The notes below the pieces were generated by a model. That model was not told the origin of the DNA. It saw only the letters and a list, made by a program, of their open reading frames with translations, and did no database searches. 64,000 nt of DNA from Planctomycetota bacterium (GTDB lineage Bacteria; Planctomycetota; UBA1135; JADKAF01), in contig JADKAF010000001.1 of assembly GCA_016719295.1 (NCBI GenBank), positions 2,418,001 to 2,482,000 of the forward strand, read 5' to 3'. This document shows, piece by piece, positions 33,812 to 43,280 of this stretch. The position numbers and the translations under genes are program-made. Positions within the stretch are counted from its first letter, which is position 1; every line of letters begins with the position of its first letter.

Positions 33812-35260
33812 GTGACCGCCGAAGAACGCGCCGCCGCTCGAGTGCTCGAGGTCTGGAAGGAGTCCTCGGAGCGCGTCGTCGCGCTCTGCCGCGATGCGCG
33901 CGGGCGCTGCTTCGTGCGGAAGACCCACCGCGGGGCGCGCGCCGCGACGCGTGCGCGGCGCGAGGCCCGCGCGTTGCGCTTCCTCGCGGAAATCGGCATC
34001 CCCGCGCCGCGGCTGCTCGCGCTGGACCTCGGCGCCGTCGAGAGCTCGCTCGACCTCGAGCTGCTCGAGGACCATCGCCCGCTCGAGGCCCTGCTGCCCG
34101 AGCTCGCGACCGAGCGCGGCGCGGCGCGGGCCGGCCTCGCGCTCCTCCCCGCCGCGCTGGCCTTGGTCCGCGCGGCGCGCCGCGCCGGCCTCGCCGACCC
34201 CGATCTGCACGCCGGCAACGTCCTCGCGGGCGCGGACGCGCAGCTCGCGCTGATCGATCTCCACCGCGCCCGCCTCGTGCCGCGCTCGCTCGCGCGCTTC
34301 GGAGAGCGCCGCGCGCTGCGGCGCTTCCTGCGCTTCTTCCTCCCCTACGCGACCCCGGCGCGGATCGCGCAGACTCTGCGTGGAGCGGTCTCCGACCCGG
34401 AGCGGCTCGTGAGCGAGGCGCAGCACTCGCGACGCTCCCTCCTCCGCGGCAAGGACCGCCGAGCGGAGGGCGGCCACCGCGCCTTCGTCCGCGAGGAGAG
34501 CGAAGACGGCAGGTGGATCGCGAAGCTAGAGCTCGATCCGGCGCTCCGCGCCCGCGCGCTCCGCTGCGCCGCAGGCGCCGAAGCGCCCGACGAGCTGCTG
34601 AAGCAGCGCGCCGACGCGCGCGTGTTCGCGCTCGACGAGCGCTGGATCGCGAAGCACTTCCTCGGCGCGCCGCGCGCCGCGCGACGCCGCGCGCGCGCGG
34701 CTTGGCGCGCCTCGCTCGCCATCGCGCACTCGCGCGTGCGCGCCTGTAGCGCGCACGGCCTCTGGCTCGGACGCGAGAGCGCGCTGCTCCTGCTCGAGCG
34801 CGGCCCCTCGCTCGACCTCGGGCGCTGGCTGCACGGCGTTCCCCCCGCCGTGCGCGCCCAGCTCCGCGTTGCGCGCGAGCTCGCGCGCGCGATCGCGATC
34901 CTCCACCGCGACGGGTTGCGCCCGCGCGATCTGCGCGCCGAGAACTTCCTCGTCGACGCCGACCTCCGCACGAGCCTCGTCGACCTCGACGGCATCGCCG
35001 CGCGGAGGCGCCGCGCGCCGGCGCTGCGCCGCTGCGCGCGCGACATCGCGCGCCTCCGCGCGAGCTTCCCGCCGGAGGCGCCGCTCGCTCCCGCGGCGAT
35101 CGAGCTCTTCGCCCGCACCTACGCCGCCGAGCGTGGACTTTCTCCGGCTCATCTGCGACGTTGGCGCTCGATCGCGGCAGCCCGCGTGGAGGAGCTCTGG
35201 GAGCTCTGGCGACGGCGCGGCCTGCGCTTCGACGCCACAGGCATCCACGAGCAAGCGTGA
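33812..35260 (+). CDS. Tandem LPS-kinase-like protein (two Kdo/WaaP-type kinase domains)
   Basis: A 482-residue protein made of two kinase-like halves. Half one has a lysine region (CFVRKTHRG) and a catalytic loop DPDLHAGNV (Asp131, Asn136) with IDLHRA (Asp149). Half two has WIAKHF and LRPRDLRAENFLV (Asp373, Asn378) with VDLDGI (Asp391). This layout matches Kdo/heptose (KdkA/WaaP/RfaP) kinases that phosphorylate the LPS inner core. Neither half has the full HRD triad in canonical form, so one half may be non-catalytic. It heads an operon; the next gene overlaps by one base (TGATG). A similar protein is encoded at 53875-55575. Confidence 0.8.
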   Translation: MTAEERAAARVLEVWKESSERVVALCRDARGRCFVRKTHRGARAATRARREARALRFLAEIGIPAPRLLALDLGAVESSLDLELLEDHRPLEALLPELATERGAARAGLALLPAALALVRAARRAGLADPDLHAGNVLAGADAQLALIDLHRARLVPRSLARFGERRALRRFLRFFLPYATPARIAQTLRGAVSDPERLVSEAQHSRRSLLRGKDRRAEGGHRAFVREESEDGRWIAKLELDPALRARALRCAAGAEAPDELLKQRADARVFALDERWIAKHFLGAPRAARRRARAAWRASLAIAHSRVRACSAHGLWLGRESALLLLERGPSLDLGRWLHGVPPAVRAQLRVARELARAIAILHRDGLRPRDLRAENFLVDADLRTSLVDLDGIAARRRRAPALRRCARDIARLRASFPPEAPLAPAAIELFARTYAAERGLSPAHLRRWRSIAAARVEELWELWRRRGLRFDATGIHEQA

Positions 35261-36300
35261 TGGGATCCACGGGCCAGCTGGAACCGCCGCGAGAGGAGCC
35301 GCGCGCCGCGGAGAGCGCGGAGGCGCGCGCGCAGCGCAAGGCCGAGAAGCGCGCGAAGAAGCAGCGCGCCCGAAAGCTGCAGGCGCAGCTCGTCTTCGGC
35401 GCGCTCGCGCTCGTCCGCTGGACTCCGGGATGGCTCTGGAACGGCGTCCTCGCGCGGGTCGCGACGCGTTTCGTCCCGCGCCTGCTGCGGCGCCGAGCCG
35501 ACGAGCAGCTCCGCCTGGCCTTCGGCGAGCGCTTCGATGCGCGCGCTCGACGCGGCATCGTGCGGCAGATGCTCCTGCATCACGCGCGCACCTTGCGCGA
35601 GGTCGCGCTCTACCGGCGCGGCGACGCGCGCTTCGTCGGCCGCATGATCGAAGCCGAGGCGGACTTCGCGCCGCGCCTGCGCGAGCTGCTCGCGCGCGGC
35701 AAGGGCTTGATCGTCGTGACCCCGCACTTCGGCGACTTCGAGCTCATGCCGGCGTGGTTCAAGCACTTCCTCGGTGCGCACGGCGGCGTCGTCGGCAAGC
35801 GCAACGTGAACCCCTGGTTCGACGCCGAGATGGTCGCGATGCGCGCGCGACACGGCGTCGAGACCATCTACCAGGACGAATCGCCGAGGAAGCTCCTGCG
35901 CATCCTCTCGAGCGGCGGCGTCGTCGGCATCTTGCCGGACCAGGACATCGTGCGCCTGCCCGGCATCTTCGTCGACTTCTTCGGCCGACCGGCGTGGACG
36001 GCGACGGGCCCGGCGCATCTCTCCATGCTCGCGGAGGCGCCGCTCGTGCCCGCGTATCTGGAGTGGAACGGCGCGCGCTACCGCCTGCGCCTCGGCGAGC
36101 CGCTCTTCCCCGATCGCAGCGCGCCGCGCGACGAGGAGATCCAGCGCCTGACGACAGGTTGGACGCGCAGCTTCGAAGCGGCGATCGCCGCGAGGCCCGA
36201 TCACTGGATCTGGTTCCACGCGCGCTGGCGCACGACGCCGGAGCGCGCCGAGAAGCGCCGCAGCGAGGGGCGCGTGCGTCACACGCGCGCGAGCTCGTGA
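35260..36300 (+). CDS. LpxL/HtrB-family lipid A acyltransferase
   Basis: A 346-residue protein with a basic N-terminal segment (about 45 residues, rich in Arg, Lys and Glu), then a membrane-associated acyltransferase domain. The HX4(D/E) catalytic motif is HFGDFE in TPHFGDFELMPAWFKH. Later marks are GILPDQDIVRLPGIFVDFFG and the C-terminal WIWFHARWR. The family adds secondary acyl chains to lipid A at the inner membrane. The start overlaps the kinase gene stop by one base, and its stop overlaps the next GTG. Co-expression with LPS-type enzymes supports the assignment. Confidence 0.92.
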   Translation: MGSTGQLEPPREEPRAAESAEARAQRKAEKRAKKQRARKLQAQLVFGALALVRWTPGWLWNGVLARVATRFVPRLLRRRADEQLRLAFGERFDARARRGIVRQMLLHHARTLREVALYRRGDARFVGRMIEAEADFAPRLRELLARGKGLIVVTPHFGDFELMPAWFKHFLGAHGGVVGKRNVNPWFDAEMVAMRARHGVETIYQDESPRKLLRILSSGGVVGILPDQDIVRLPGIFVDFFGRPAWTATGPAHLSMLAEAPLVPAYLEWNGARYRLRLGEPLFPDRSAPRDEEIQRLTTGWTRSFEAAIAARPDHWIWFHARWRTTPERAEKRRSEGRVRHTRASS

Positions 36301-37457
36301 GGACGCCGCAGCGCATCAGCTTGATCACGTCGCGCATCGATCTGCGCGGCTCGGCGGTGGCGCTCTTCCATCTCGCGGGAGCGCTGCAGGAGCGCGGTCT
36401 CGATGTCCAGATCATCTGCCGCGGAGGCTCGTTGCTCCCGCTCTTCCGCCAGCGCCGACTCGAGGTACGCACGCTCGAGATCTACGGCGACTCGATCCTG
36501 AACGTGTTCAGCTGGGGCGAGATCGTGCGCACGATCCGCGAGCACGAGCCGGATCTCCTGCACTTCCAGCATCCGAGCCTGCCGCGCCTCGCGCGCGCTC
36601 TCTCCGCGCGTCTCGAGATACCGCATGCGGTGAGCGTCCACTCTTCGCCGCCGCGCTCGTGGCGACCGTCGCGGCGCTGGATGATGGGCGTGAGCGCCGT
36701 GAGCGAGAGCCTGCGCGCGGAGATCGTGAACAACTTCGCCGTGCCGAGCGAGCTGGTCACCGTCCTCCCCGACGGCGTCGGCATCCCCACCGACCCGCTC
36801 GCGGCTCCCGCCGGTCCGCCGCCCGCGGGCGGCGCAGCGCCGCTCGACGCGGGCCCCGCGTCATCGGAGCTCGTGCCGAGCGCACCGCTCGTCATCGGCG
36901 CGATGAACCGCCTGGAGCGGGATCGCGGGCTGCACCTCTTCGTGCGCGCGGCGCGCAAGCTCGCCGATGCGGGCTGCGAAGCGCAGTTCGTCGTCGTGGG
37001 CGAAGGCCCCGAGGACAACGCGCTCCGCCGCGCGGTGCGCGAGCTCGGGCTCAGCGATCGCGTGACCATCGCCCAGCCCTCCGGCGACTATCGCCAGATC
37101 CTGGGCATGTTCGACATCTTCGTGTCCACCTCGCAACGCGAAGGCCTCGGCATCTTCTGCCTGGAGGCGATGGCGCGGCGGAAGCCCGTGGTCGCCTTCG
37201 GCGTCGGCGGCGTCTTCCAGTACCTCCGCGACGGCGCGAACGGCATCCTCGTCCCGGACCTCGACTCCGATGCGCTCGCCGAGGGCATCGAGCGCCTGAT
37301 CGAGCGCCCCGACCTCCGCCAGCGCTTCGGCGAGAAAGGCCTGCAGACCGTGCGCGAGCGCTTCTCGATCCAGCGCTGCGTGGACGCGACGCTCGAGTTC
37401 TACGGCGCCGTGCTGCAGCGCACCGACGAGCTAAGGCTGGTGCGGAGCCGATCGTGA
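36297..37457 (+). CDS. Glycosyltransferase family 4
   Basis: A 386-residue GT-B enzyme. The N-domain starts with ISLITSRIDLRGSAVALFHLA. The donor-binding C-domain carries the E-x7-E motif in STSQREGLGIFCLEAMARRKPVV and the preceding VVGEGPEDNALR. A Pro/Ala-rich insertion of about 30 residues separates the domains. It probably extends the LPS core or a related glycan in the cytoplasm. The GTG start overlaps the acyltransferase stop (GTGA) and its stop overlaps the multihaem gene. Confidence 0.9.
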   Translation: MRTPQRISLITSRIDLRGSAVALFHLAGALQERGLDVQIICRGGSLLPLFRQRRLEVRTLEIYGDSILNVFSWGEIVRTIREHEPDLLHFQHPSLPRLARALSARLEIPHAVSVHSSPPRSWRPSRRWMMGVSAVSESLRAEIVNNFAVPSELVTVLPDGVGIPTDPLAAPAGPPPAGGAAPLDAGPASSELVPSAPLVIGAMNRLERDRGLHLFVRAARKLADAGCEAQFVVVGEGPEDNALRRAVRELGLSDRVTIAQPSGDYRQILGMFDIFVSTSQREGLGIFCLEAMARRKPVVAFGVGGVFQYLRDGANGILVPDLDSDALAEGIERLIERPDLRQRFGEKGLQTVRERFSIQRCVDATLEFYGAVLQRTDELRLVRSRS

Positions 37458-39745
37458 GCAAGAGGAACGGAGCGCTCCTCGTCTTCTGGCTCCTGCTCGG
37501 CTGCGGCGAGGACCGGCGCTCGTCTCCGCCGGCGAGCGGAGCGACGAGGGCCCCTCGCTCTGCCGCTCGCTACACCGACGATGCGGCGTGCTCTCGCTGC
37601 CACGAGGAGATCGCGGCGACCTACGCGCAGCACGGCATGGCGCGCTCGCTCTATCCGGCGCGCGGCGCGGCGCGCATCGAGGACTTCCAGCGCGCGAGCT
37701 TCTATCACGAGCCTTCGCGCCAGCACTTCTCGATGCGCCTCGAAGGCGAGGACCTCATCGTCCGACGCTGGCAGCGCGACACGCAGGGGCGCGAGATCCA
37801 CGCGGTCGAGCGCCGGATCGACTGGATCGTCGGCTCGGGGAATCACGTGCGCGCCTATCTCTTCCGCGAGCCGAGCGGCGAGCTCTATGCCGCGCCGGTG
37901 AACTGGTACACGCAGGAGGGACGCTGGGGCATGGCGCCGGGGTACGACTCGCCCGATCACTTCGGCTTCTCGCGCGGCATCACCAGCGAGTGCATCGCGT
38001 GCCACGACGCGTATCCGCTGGAGGCGGAGGGCCGGCCTTTCACCGCCCGCTCGGATCGGCCGGAGCCGGCGTTCGATGCGCTGCCATCCGGCATCGGCTG
38101 CCAGCGCTGCCATGGGCCGGGAGCGGAGCACGTCGAGCGCGCGGCCTCGTTCCAGCATTCTCCGGCGGAGATCCGGGCCGCGATCGTGAACCCCGAGCGA
38201 CTCGAGCCCGCGCGCCGCGAGGAGGTCTGCCTGCAATGCCATCTGCAGCCGCTCTCGCGCCGCGACAGCATTCCCCTGCTCGCGGAACGCGGCGCCTTCG
38301 ATCACCGCGCCGGCGACGCGCTGGCGGAGCATCGCGCCGTGCTGGAGTTCGTCACCGCCGACGACCGCGATGCTCCCTTCGAGATCAATCATCACGCCTA
38401 TCGCCTGCGCGCCTCCGCGTGCCGCGAGCCCGGCGGAGAGCCGCTCTCCTGCCTCCTCTGTCACGACCCGCATGCGAAGCCCGCGCTCGAAGCTCGGCTG
38501 CAGCGAGTCGATCGAGCGTGCGCGCGCTGCCATGCCGTCGATGAGGACCACGGCGCAGCGCAACGCGCGAGCGCACCGCGCGGCGGTGCGCACTGCGCCG
38601 ATTGCCACATGCCGGAACGCCGTCCGGAGGACGTCGTGCTCGCGCGGATGACCGATCACCGTATCCAGCGCCAACCCGAGTTCGCGGCATTGCTCGCGCC
38701 GCGACGCGAGCAGAACGCGCCCTCCGCGACCGAGGCGCGCCCCCTCGCCCTCCCGGGCAGCGGAGAAGCTCACGCGGAGATCGCGCGCCTCGTCGCCGCG
38801 CGCGAGGGCCTGTCCGGTGCGCGCGAGCGCTTGGCGAGCGAGCTCTCGCAGCGCGACGGCAGCGCCCACGCTTGGACCGCGCTCGGTATGGCGGCCTGGC
38901 GCGGCGGCGCCGCGGACGAAGCGCTGCGCGCCTTCGAGCGCGCGCTCGCCGCGGATCCCGGATCGATTCCCGCGCTGCAAGGCGCGGCGGGAGCGAGCCT
39001 CGCGCTGGAGCGCGCGCCGCAAGCGGAGGCCTTCGCGGAGCGCGCGCTGCGCGCAGCTCCCGCTCGACCGGATCCGCTGCTCCTGCGCGCGCGCGCGCGG
39101 CGCTTGCTCGGCCGCGAGAGCGAAGCGCGCGCCGATCTCCTGCGCTGCGTGGAGCTGCGTCCCCTCGGCTCCGAGGCCTGGGTCGAGCTCGGCGCGCTCG
39201 AGCTCGCCGCGAAGCGCTACGATGCCGCCCGAGAGGCGTACCGCCGCGCGCTCGAGGCCGAACCGCGCGAGCGCTCCGCTTACGCCGGACTCGCCGCGGC
39301 TCACGAGCGCTTGATGCGCCCGGAGGAAGCTTTGGTCACGCTGCTCGCCGAGGAAGCGCTGCTGCCCGAGGACCACGAGGCCTCACTGCGCCTCGCCGCG
39401 TTGCGCTTGGCTTCGCCGAGCGACGCCATCCGCGATCTCCCGCACGGCATCCGCTGCGCCGAGCGCGCCGCGCGCTTGGCGCCAACGGATCCCGTGCCCC
39501 ATCTCTGGATCAGTTTCGCGGAGTTGCTCGCCGAGCGGTCCGAACGCGCGTCTCCGGCGCTGGAACGCGCGCGTGCTCTCGGCGCGGATGAGAGCACCTT
39601 GCAGCGCCTCGCCGCCTTGCTGGCGCGGCGGTTAGGTCAGCCCTCGGCGGCCGACGAAGCCGGGCGCCGCGCGGAAGCCACCCGAGCCGAGCCTCCGCGC
39701 GCACCTCTCCTGCGAGCGCTGCTCGAGCGCGCCGCGCGCCGCTGA
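37454..39745 (+). CDS. Multihaem cytochrome c lipoprotein fused to TPR repeats
   Basis: A 763-residue exported protein. GTG 37454 gives a lipobox (LLVFWLLLGC). Seven CXXCH haem motifs follow: CSRCH, CIACH, CQRCH, CLQCH, CLLCH, CARCH and CADCH, within the first 400 residues. The last 350 residues are TPR helices (RYDAAREAYRRALEAEPRER and repeats). Such cytochrome-TPR fusions are common in Planctomycetota and are thought to be periplasmic electron carriers or scaffolds. It is the last gene of an otherwise LPS-type operon, which is unexpected. A strong hairpin follows the stop at 39780. Confidence 0.88.
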   Translation: MSKRNGALLVFWLLLGCGEDRRSSPPASGATRAPRSAARYTDDAACSRCHEEIAATYAQHGMARSLYPARGAARIEDFQRASFYHEPSRQHFSMRLEGEDLIVRRWQRDTQGREIHAVERRIDWIVGSGNHVRAYLFREPSGELYAAPVNWYTQEGRWGMAPGYDSPDHFGFSRGITSECIACHDAYPLEAEGRPFTARSDRPEPAFDALPSGIGCQRCHGPGAEHVERAASFQHSPAEIRAAIVNPERLEPARREEVCLQCHLQPLSRRDSIPLLAERGAFDHRAGDALAEHRAVLEFVTADDRDAPFEINHHAYRLRASACREPGGEPLSCLLCHDPHAKPALEARLQRVDRACARCHAVDEDHGAAQRASAPRGGAHCADCHMPERRPEDVVLARMTDHRIQRQPEFAALLAPRREQNAPSATEARPLALPGSGEAHAEIARLVAAREGLSGARERLASELSQRDGSAHAWTALGMAAWRGGAADEALRAFERALAADPGSIPALQGAAGASLALERAPQAEAFAERALRAAPARPDPLLLRARARRLLGRESEARADLLRCVELRPLGSEAWVELGALELAAKRYDAAREAYRRALEAEPRERSAYAGLAAAHERLMRPEEALVTLLAEEALLPEDHEASLRLAALRLASPSDAIRDLPHGIRCAERAARLAPTDPVPHLWISFAELLAERSERASPALERARALGADESTLQRLAALLARRLGQPSAADEAGRRAEATRAEPPRAPLLRALLERAARR

Positions 39746-39779
39746 GGATCTCCACCTCGTATCTCCACCTCGCAGACGC

Positions 39780-39814
39780 GACGGGCCTCGAGCGCCGTGC
39801 GCTCGAGGCCCGTC
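39780..39814. terminator. Perfect 16-bp hairpin between convergent genes
   Basis: Positions 39780-39795 and 39799-39814 are exact inverted repeats with a CGT loop. It closes the plus-strand operon and the minus-strand gene ending at 39851. There is no T-run, so it may act as a bidirectional RNA 3' end rather than a classic intrinsic terminator. A duplicated ATCTCCACCTCG lies just upstream. Confidence 0.7.
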
Positions 39815-39850
39815 ACCGGATCCCCGCCAGAGCGGAATCCGCAGCTCAGA

Positions 39851-41185
39851 TCACCAGCAGCGACGCGTGAGCAGGATCTCCAGCGGGTTCGTCGAGGCGA
39901 GGCCCGAGATGTCCGCGAGGATCGCGTCCGAGTAGAGCACGACGCCATCGAAGAACGGGAAGCCCGGGATCGCGAACGGCCCGATGCTGCCGCGGCCGGT
40001 CGCGTCGGTCGGGAACAGGAAGGGCTGGAAGCCGATGCCCACGTTCAGAAGTCCGCAGCCGATCGGCAGCCCGAATCCGGGGTTCGTGTCGATGTAGACG
40101 AGCGCGAGGCCATTCGGCAGTCCGTTGGCGACGGCGAAGCCGGTCGAGCCGTTCAGCGCCGGCGAGCCGGTCATGTACAGGTACGCGCTGTTGCACTCAT
40201 CGGCGCCGTGCTTCGCGAAGCCCGTGATCGGCAAGTACGCGACGGCATCGCTGTTCGCCTGATGAACGGCGGCGAGCACCGGCTGACCGGCCACGTTGGC
40301 GAGCTGGATCCCTCCCGCGATTCCGCCGTTCAGGTTGGGAGTGGCGCCGGGCAAGCTGAAGTCTCCCGAGCGGGTCCAGAGAGTGTTGCCCGTGGCGATG
40401 TCGACGACGGTGACGCGGTGTAGGCCGACGCCAGGCGTGCAGGTCATCGCGAGCTGGCCGAAGACCGCCAGCGCGGAGTAGGGACCGGCGGGCCCGTCGA
40501 CGATCGCGATGCCGTAGGTCGAGCCCGGGCTCGGCGCGACCGAGCGCGGCCCGGAGATCACGGTGCTCGTTGCACCTGTTCCAGGCGCGAGGATGTACTC
40601 CTGGATCTGACCGCCGAAGTCGCAGCCATACGCGCGGAGGTTCCCGGTCAGCGGATCCGAGATCACCGCCAGTCCGCGCACCACCGCGGCGCCGAACGCG
40701 GGCAGCGCCCACGCGTTCCCCGTCCAGGCCTCGGTGAACGGATCGAATTCCATGATCTTCGCGGCTTCGTCACCCCAGTAGGTCTTGCCGCCGATCGGGT
40801 CCCACTCGCCGTCGCGGTGGCCCCAGAAGGCCGAGACGCGCAGCGGCGACTGGCCGACGCTGCGCATCGAGGTCGGATTCGGGCGACCCAGCTCGTCGCT
40901 GTCGAAGATCCACATCGTGTTGGTAGCCGCGGCGTTGTTGGACCCGGAGAAGAACCACTTGCCGTTGGACTCGGACTTGGCGACGCCGAGGATGCGGATG
41001 TCACCCGTGGCCAAGGAGATATCGGTCGAGCCGATGACGAGGTTGCAGTCGACGCCGGTGATCGACTCGGGAGCCGGGGCGTAGCTCGCCGCCGGATCGA
41101 CTTCGTGGGCCGGTTGCTGGGCCTGGCCGAGACCGGCCACGAAGCTGAGCGAGAAGAGAGCCAGACAGGGTCGGTGGGCGCGCAT
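39851..41185 (-). CDS. Secreted beta-rich protein of unknown function
   Basis: A 444-residue exported protein. ATG 41185 has a strong Shine-Dalgarno (GAGGAGG) and a signal peptide (CLALFSLSFVAGLGQAQQP). The body looks like a beta-propeller or PQQ-like repeat fold: GKWFFSGSNNAAATNTMWIFD, then GKTYWGDEAAKIMEFDPF, then DIATGNTLWTRSGDFSLPG. The last 70 residues (IGCGLLNVGIGFQPFLFPTD and onward) resemble a C-terminal beta module seen on many planctomycete secreted proteins. I cannot name a ligand or enzyme activity. It is a single-gene unit. Confidence 0.75.
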   Translation of the reverse strand: MRAHRPCLALFSLSFVAGLGQAQQPAHEVDPAASYAPAPESITGVDCNLVIGSTDISLATGDIRILGVAKSESNGKWFFSGSNNAAATNTMWIFDSDELGRPNPTSMRSVGQSPLRVSAFWGHRDGEWDPIGGKTYWGDEAAKIMEFDPFTEAWTGNAWALPAFGAAVVRGLAVISDPLTGNLRAYGCDFGGQIQEYILAPGTGATSTVISGPRSVAPSPGSTYGIAIVDGPAGPYSALAVFGQLAMTCTPGVGLHRVTVVDIATGNTLWTRSGDFSLPGATPNLNGGIAGGIQLANVAGQPVLAAVHQANSDAVAYLPITGFAKHGADECNSAYLYMTGSPALNGSTGFAVANGLPNGLALVYIDTNPGFGLPIGCGLLNVGIGFQPFLFPTDATGRGSIGPFAIPGFPFFDGVVLYSDAILADISGLASTNPLEILLTRRCW

Positions 41186-41405
41186 GACGCCTCCTCTGCG
41201 AACGGACGGAGATGGGAAGGGAAGGCCCGGTCGGATCGACGTGCCAAGGGGCAGAGCACGCCGCCGGCCGAGCGCGAAGAGTCGACGGAGACGCGGCAGC
41301 GCCGCGCCAGGTTCCCCCCGGATACGCGGAGGTCCATCGAGTCGCGAGCCAAGACTCCGCGCCACCCCCGGAAAGCGCAACAGGGGGCCTCGGGGATCGC
41401 TGCGC

Positions 41406-42218
41406 TCAGAACTCGTAGCGCCCGAAGAGCTCCGGATCCGCCGCGCGGAGCTCGGCCACGCGCTCGGCCTTCAGGTGATCGCGCCACTTGTAGTCGGCGC
41501 ACTTGAGGTCGCGCGGCAAGCCGGCGAGGAAGCTCGGCGTGCACTCGAGCCCCATCTCGGCGCAGAGCGCCTTCATCTGCCCTTCGACGTCGGCGCAGAT
41601 CTGGTCGTAGTGGATCCTGAGCAGGCGCCCCGGATAGCGCGCGCGCGCGGCCTCGAGCTCGCGCGTGACGTAGGCGAAGATGCGCGCCGAGGAGGCGTCG
41701 GGCGGGAGAGCTTGGTCCTCGCGCCACGTCAAGATGCAGACGCCGAACCAGCCGCCGCCGCGCTTCTCGCGCTTCAGCTTGCGCTCGATCGTGGAGCGCA
41801 GCACCGCGCGCCAGTCGCGCACGACGTGCAGGAAGTAACAGCCGGGGAAGAGCGCGTCGAGCCAATCCAAGCGCAGCGAGAGCCGCGGGTACTTCGCGAG
41901 GAAGCGCGCGCGCTTCCTCAGACGCAGCACGCGCTCGACGAGCGCGGGATAGAACGCGCGGTGCGAGTCGGTCACCGCGCTGGCATCCATGCGATCGTCG
42001 GGCAGCGTCCACAGCTTGTCCCAGACGTGCTGCGCCTCCTGCGGATCGTCCGGCGCGCCGAGGCGCGTCAGGAGATGCGCGAAGCCCGGCAGCCCGGGGA
42101 AGCGGTGGTTCGCGCGATTGAGATAGCCCAGCGCGGGGTGCTTCGAGAGCATCCCGTAGAGCAGCGTCGTTCCGCTGCGGTGCGGGCCGACGATGAAGAT
42201 CGGGCGATCGATGGCCAT
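41406..42218 (-). CDS. Sulfotransferase-family protein
   Basis: A 270-residue protein with the PAPS 5'-phosphosulfate loop FIVGPHRSGTTLLYGML near the N-terminus and a 3'-phosphate site VVRDWRAVLRSTI. Such enzymes transfer sulfate from PAPS to sugars or lipids. The C-terminal region DHLKAERVAELRAADPELF also fits. It is the last gene of a minus-strand run with a GT4 and another sulfotransferase, so the acceptor may be a surface glycan. Confidence 0.87.
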   Translation of the reverse strand: MAIDRPIFIVGPHRSGTTLLYGMLSKHPALGYLNRANHRFPGLPGFAHLLTRLGAPDDPQEAQHVWDKLWTLPDDRMDASAVTDSHRAFYPALVERVLRLRKRARFLAKYPRLSLRLDWLDALFPGCYFLHVVRDWRAVLRSTIERKLKREKRGGGWFGVCILTWREDQALPPDASSARIFAYVTRELEAARARYPGRLLRIHYDQICADVEGQMKALCAEMGLECTPSFLAGLPRDLKCADYKWRDHLKAERVAELRAADPELFGRYEF

Positions 42219-42239
42219 GGCGATTCGGGATCCGGCGAC

Positions 42240-43280
42240 TCAGGAGCCCACGGGAGGGAGAGAGGCAGCGCGCGAGAGGAAGGCTTCGAGCTGATCGAGC
42301 AACGGTCCAGGACCGAAGCGCTCCGCCGCGGATAGGCGCGCGCGCTCACCGCGCCGGCGCGCGTCCGCGGGATCGGCGGCGAGTTGCACGATCGCCTCGG
42401 AGAGCGGCCGCGCCTTGCGCGCGGGTACGAGCCAGCCGGTCTCGCCGTCGATCACGATCTCGCGCAGCGAGCTCGCGTCGCTCGCGATCACCGGCAGCCC
42501 CGCGAGGGCGGCCTCGACCGCGACGTAGCCGAAGCCCTCGTAGCGCGACGGCACGATCAGCGCATCCAGCCGCGCGTAGAACGCCGCCGGATCGGCGACC
42601 GCGCCCAAGAACTTCACGCGCGAGGAGAGCCCGCGCTTCCGCGCGCGGCGCTCCAAGCGCGCGCGCAAGGGTCCATCGCCCGCGAGCTCCAGCGTGAAGC
42701 GACGCGTAGCACCCAGGCGCGCGAGCGCATCGAGCAGCGTCGCGAAGCCCTTCTGCTTCACGAGGCGGCCGATCGCGCCGAGGCGCAGCAGACCCGCGGG
42801 TCCGGCTTCGTGCGGGCGTGGCGCGAAGTGCACCGGGTTGTAGATGCGCGTGATGCGCTCGGCAGGGAACCAGCGCAGCGAGCGGCGCACGGTTGCCCCC
42901 GTGGCATCCGAGTTCACGAGGATCGCCGAGAGGCGCTTCCAGATGCCGCGGCGGAACAGGTTGTCGACCACGCGTCGATCGATGCCGCGGCGGAGCACGA
43001 AGCGCGCCTGCTCGCCGCCGATCGCGCAGCGCTGCGCGATCCGGAGATCGCGCGGGCTGTTCACCAGCACGAGCTCGCTCGTGAGCTCGGAGCGCTCGCG
43101 CGGCCGCGGCAGCGCTTCGACGCGGACACCGCTATCTCGCGCGCGCGGCGCGAGCGCGCCGTCTCTCGCGCAGACGAGCGCCACCTCGTGCCCGCGAGAG
43201 GCGAGCGAGCGCGCGGCATCGAGGAACCACTGCTCGCCCCCGCCCCAGGCGGTGGAGCCGTTCACCAAGAGGAGCTTCAT
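42240..43280 (-). CDS. Glycosyltransferase family 4
   Basis: A 346-residue GT-B enzyme. ATG 43280 (MKLLLVNGSTAWGGGEQWFL) fits the N-terminal donor-independent domain. The C-domain has GAIGRLVKQKGFATLLDAL, ELAGDGPLRARLE and SRYEGFGYVAVEAALAGLPV, including the E-x7-E pair. Its start overlaps the stop of the upstream sulfotransferase (ATGA) and 21 nt separate it from the next. It likely builds the glycan that the two flanking enzymes sulfate. Confidence 0.9.
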   Translation of the reverse strand: MKLLLVNGSTAWGGGEQWFLDAARSLASRGHEVALVCARDGALAPRARDSGVRVEALPRPRERSELTSELVLVNSPRDLRIAQRCAIGGEQARFVLRRGIDRRVVDNLFRRGIWKRLSAILVNSDATGATVRRSLRWFPAERITRIYNPVHFAPRPHEAGPAGLLRLGAIGRLVKQKGFATLLDALARLGATRRFTLELAGDGPLRARLERRARKRGLSSRVKFLGAVADPAAFYARLDALIVPSRYEGFGYVAVEAALAGLPVIASDASSLREIVIDGETGWLVPARKARPLSEAIVQLAADPADARRRGERARLSAAERFGPGPLLDQLEAFLSRAASLPPVGS

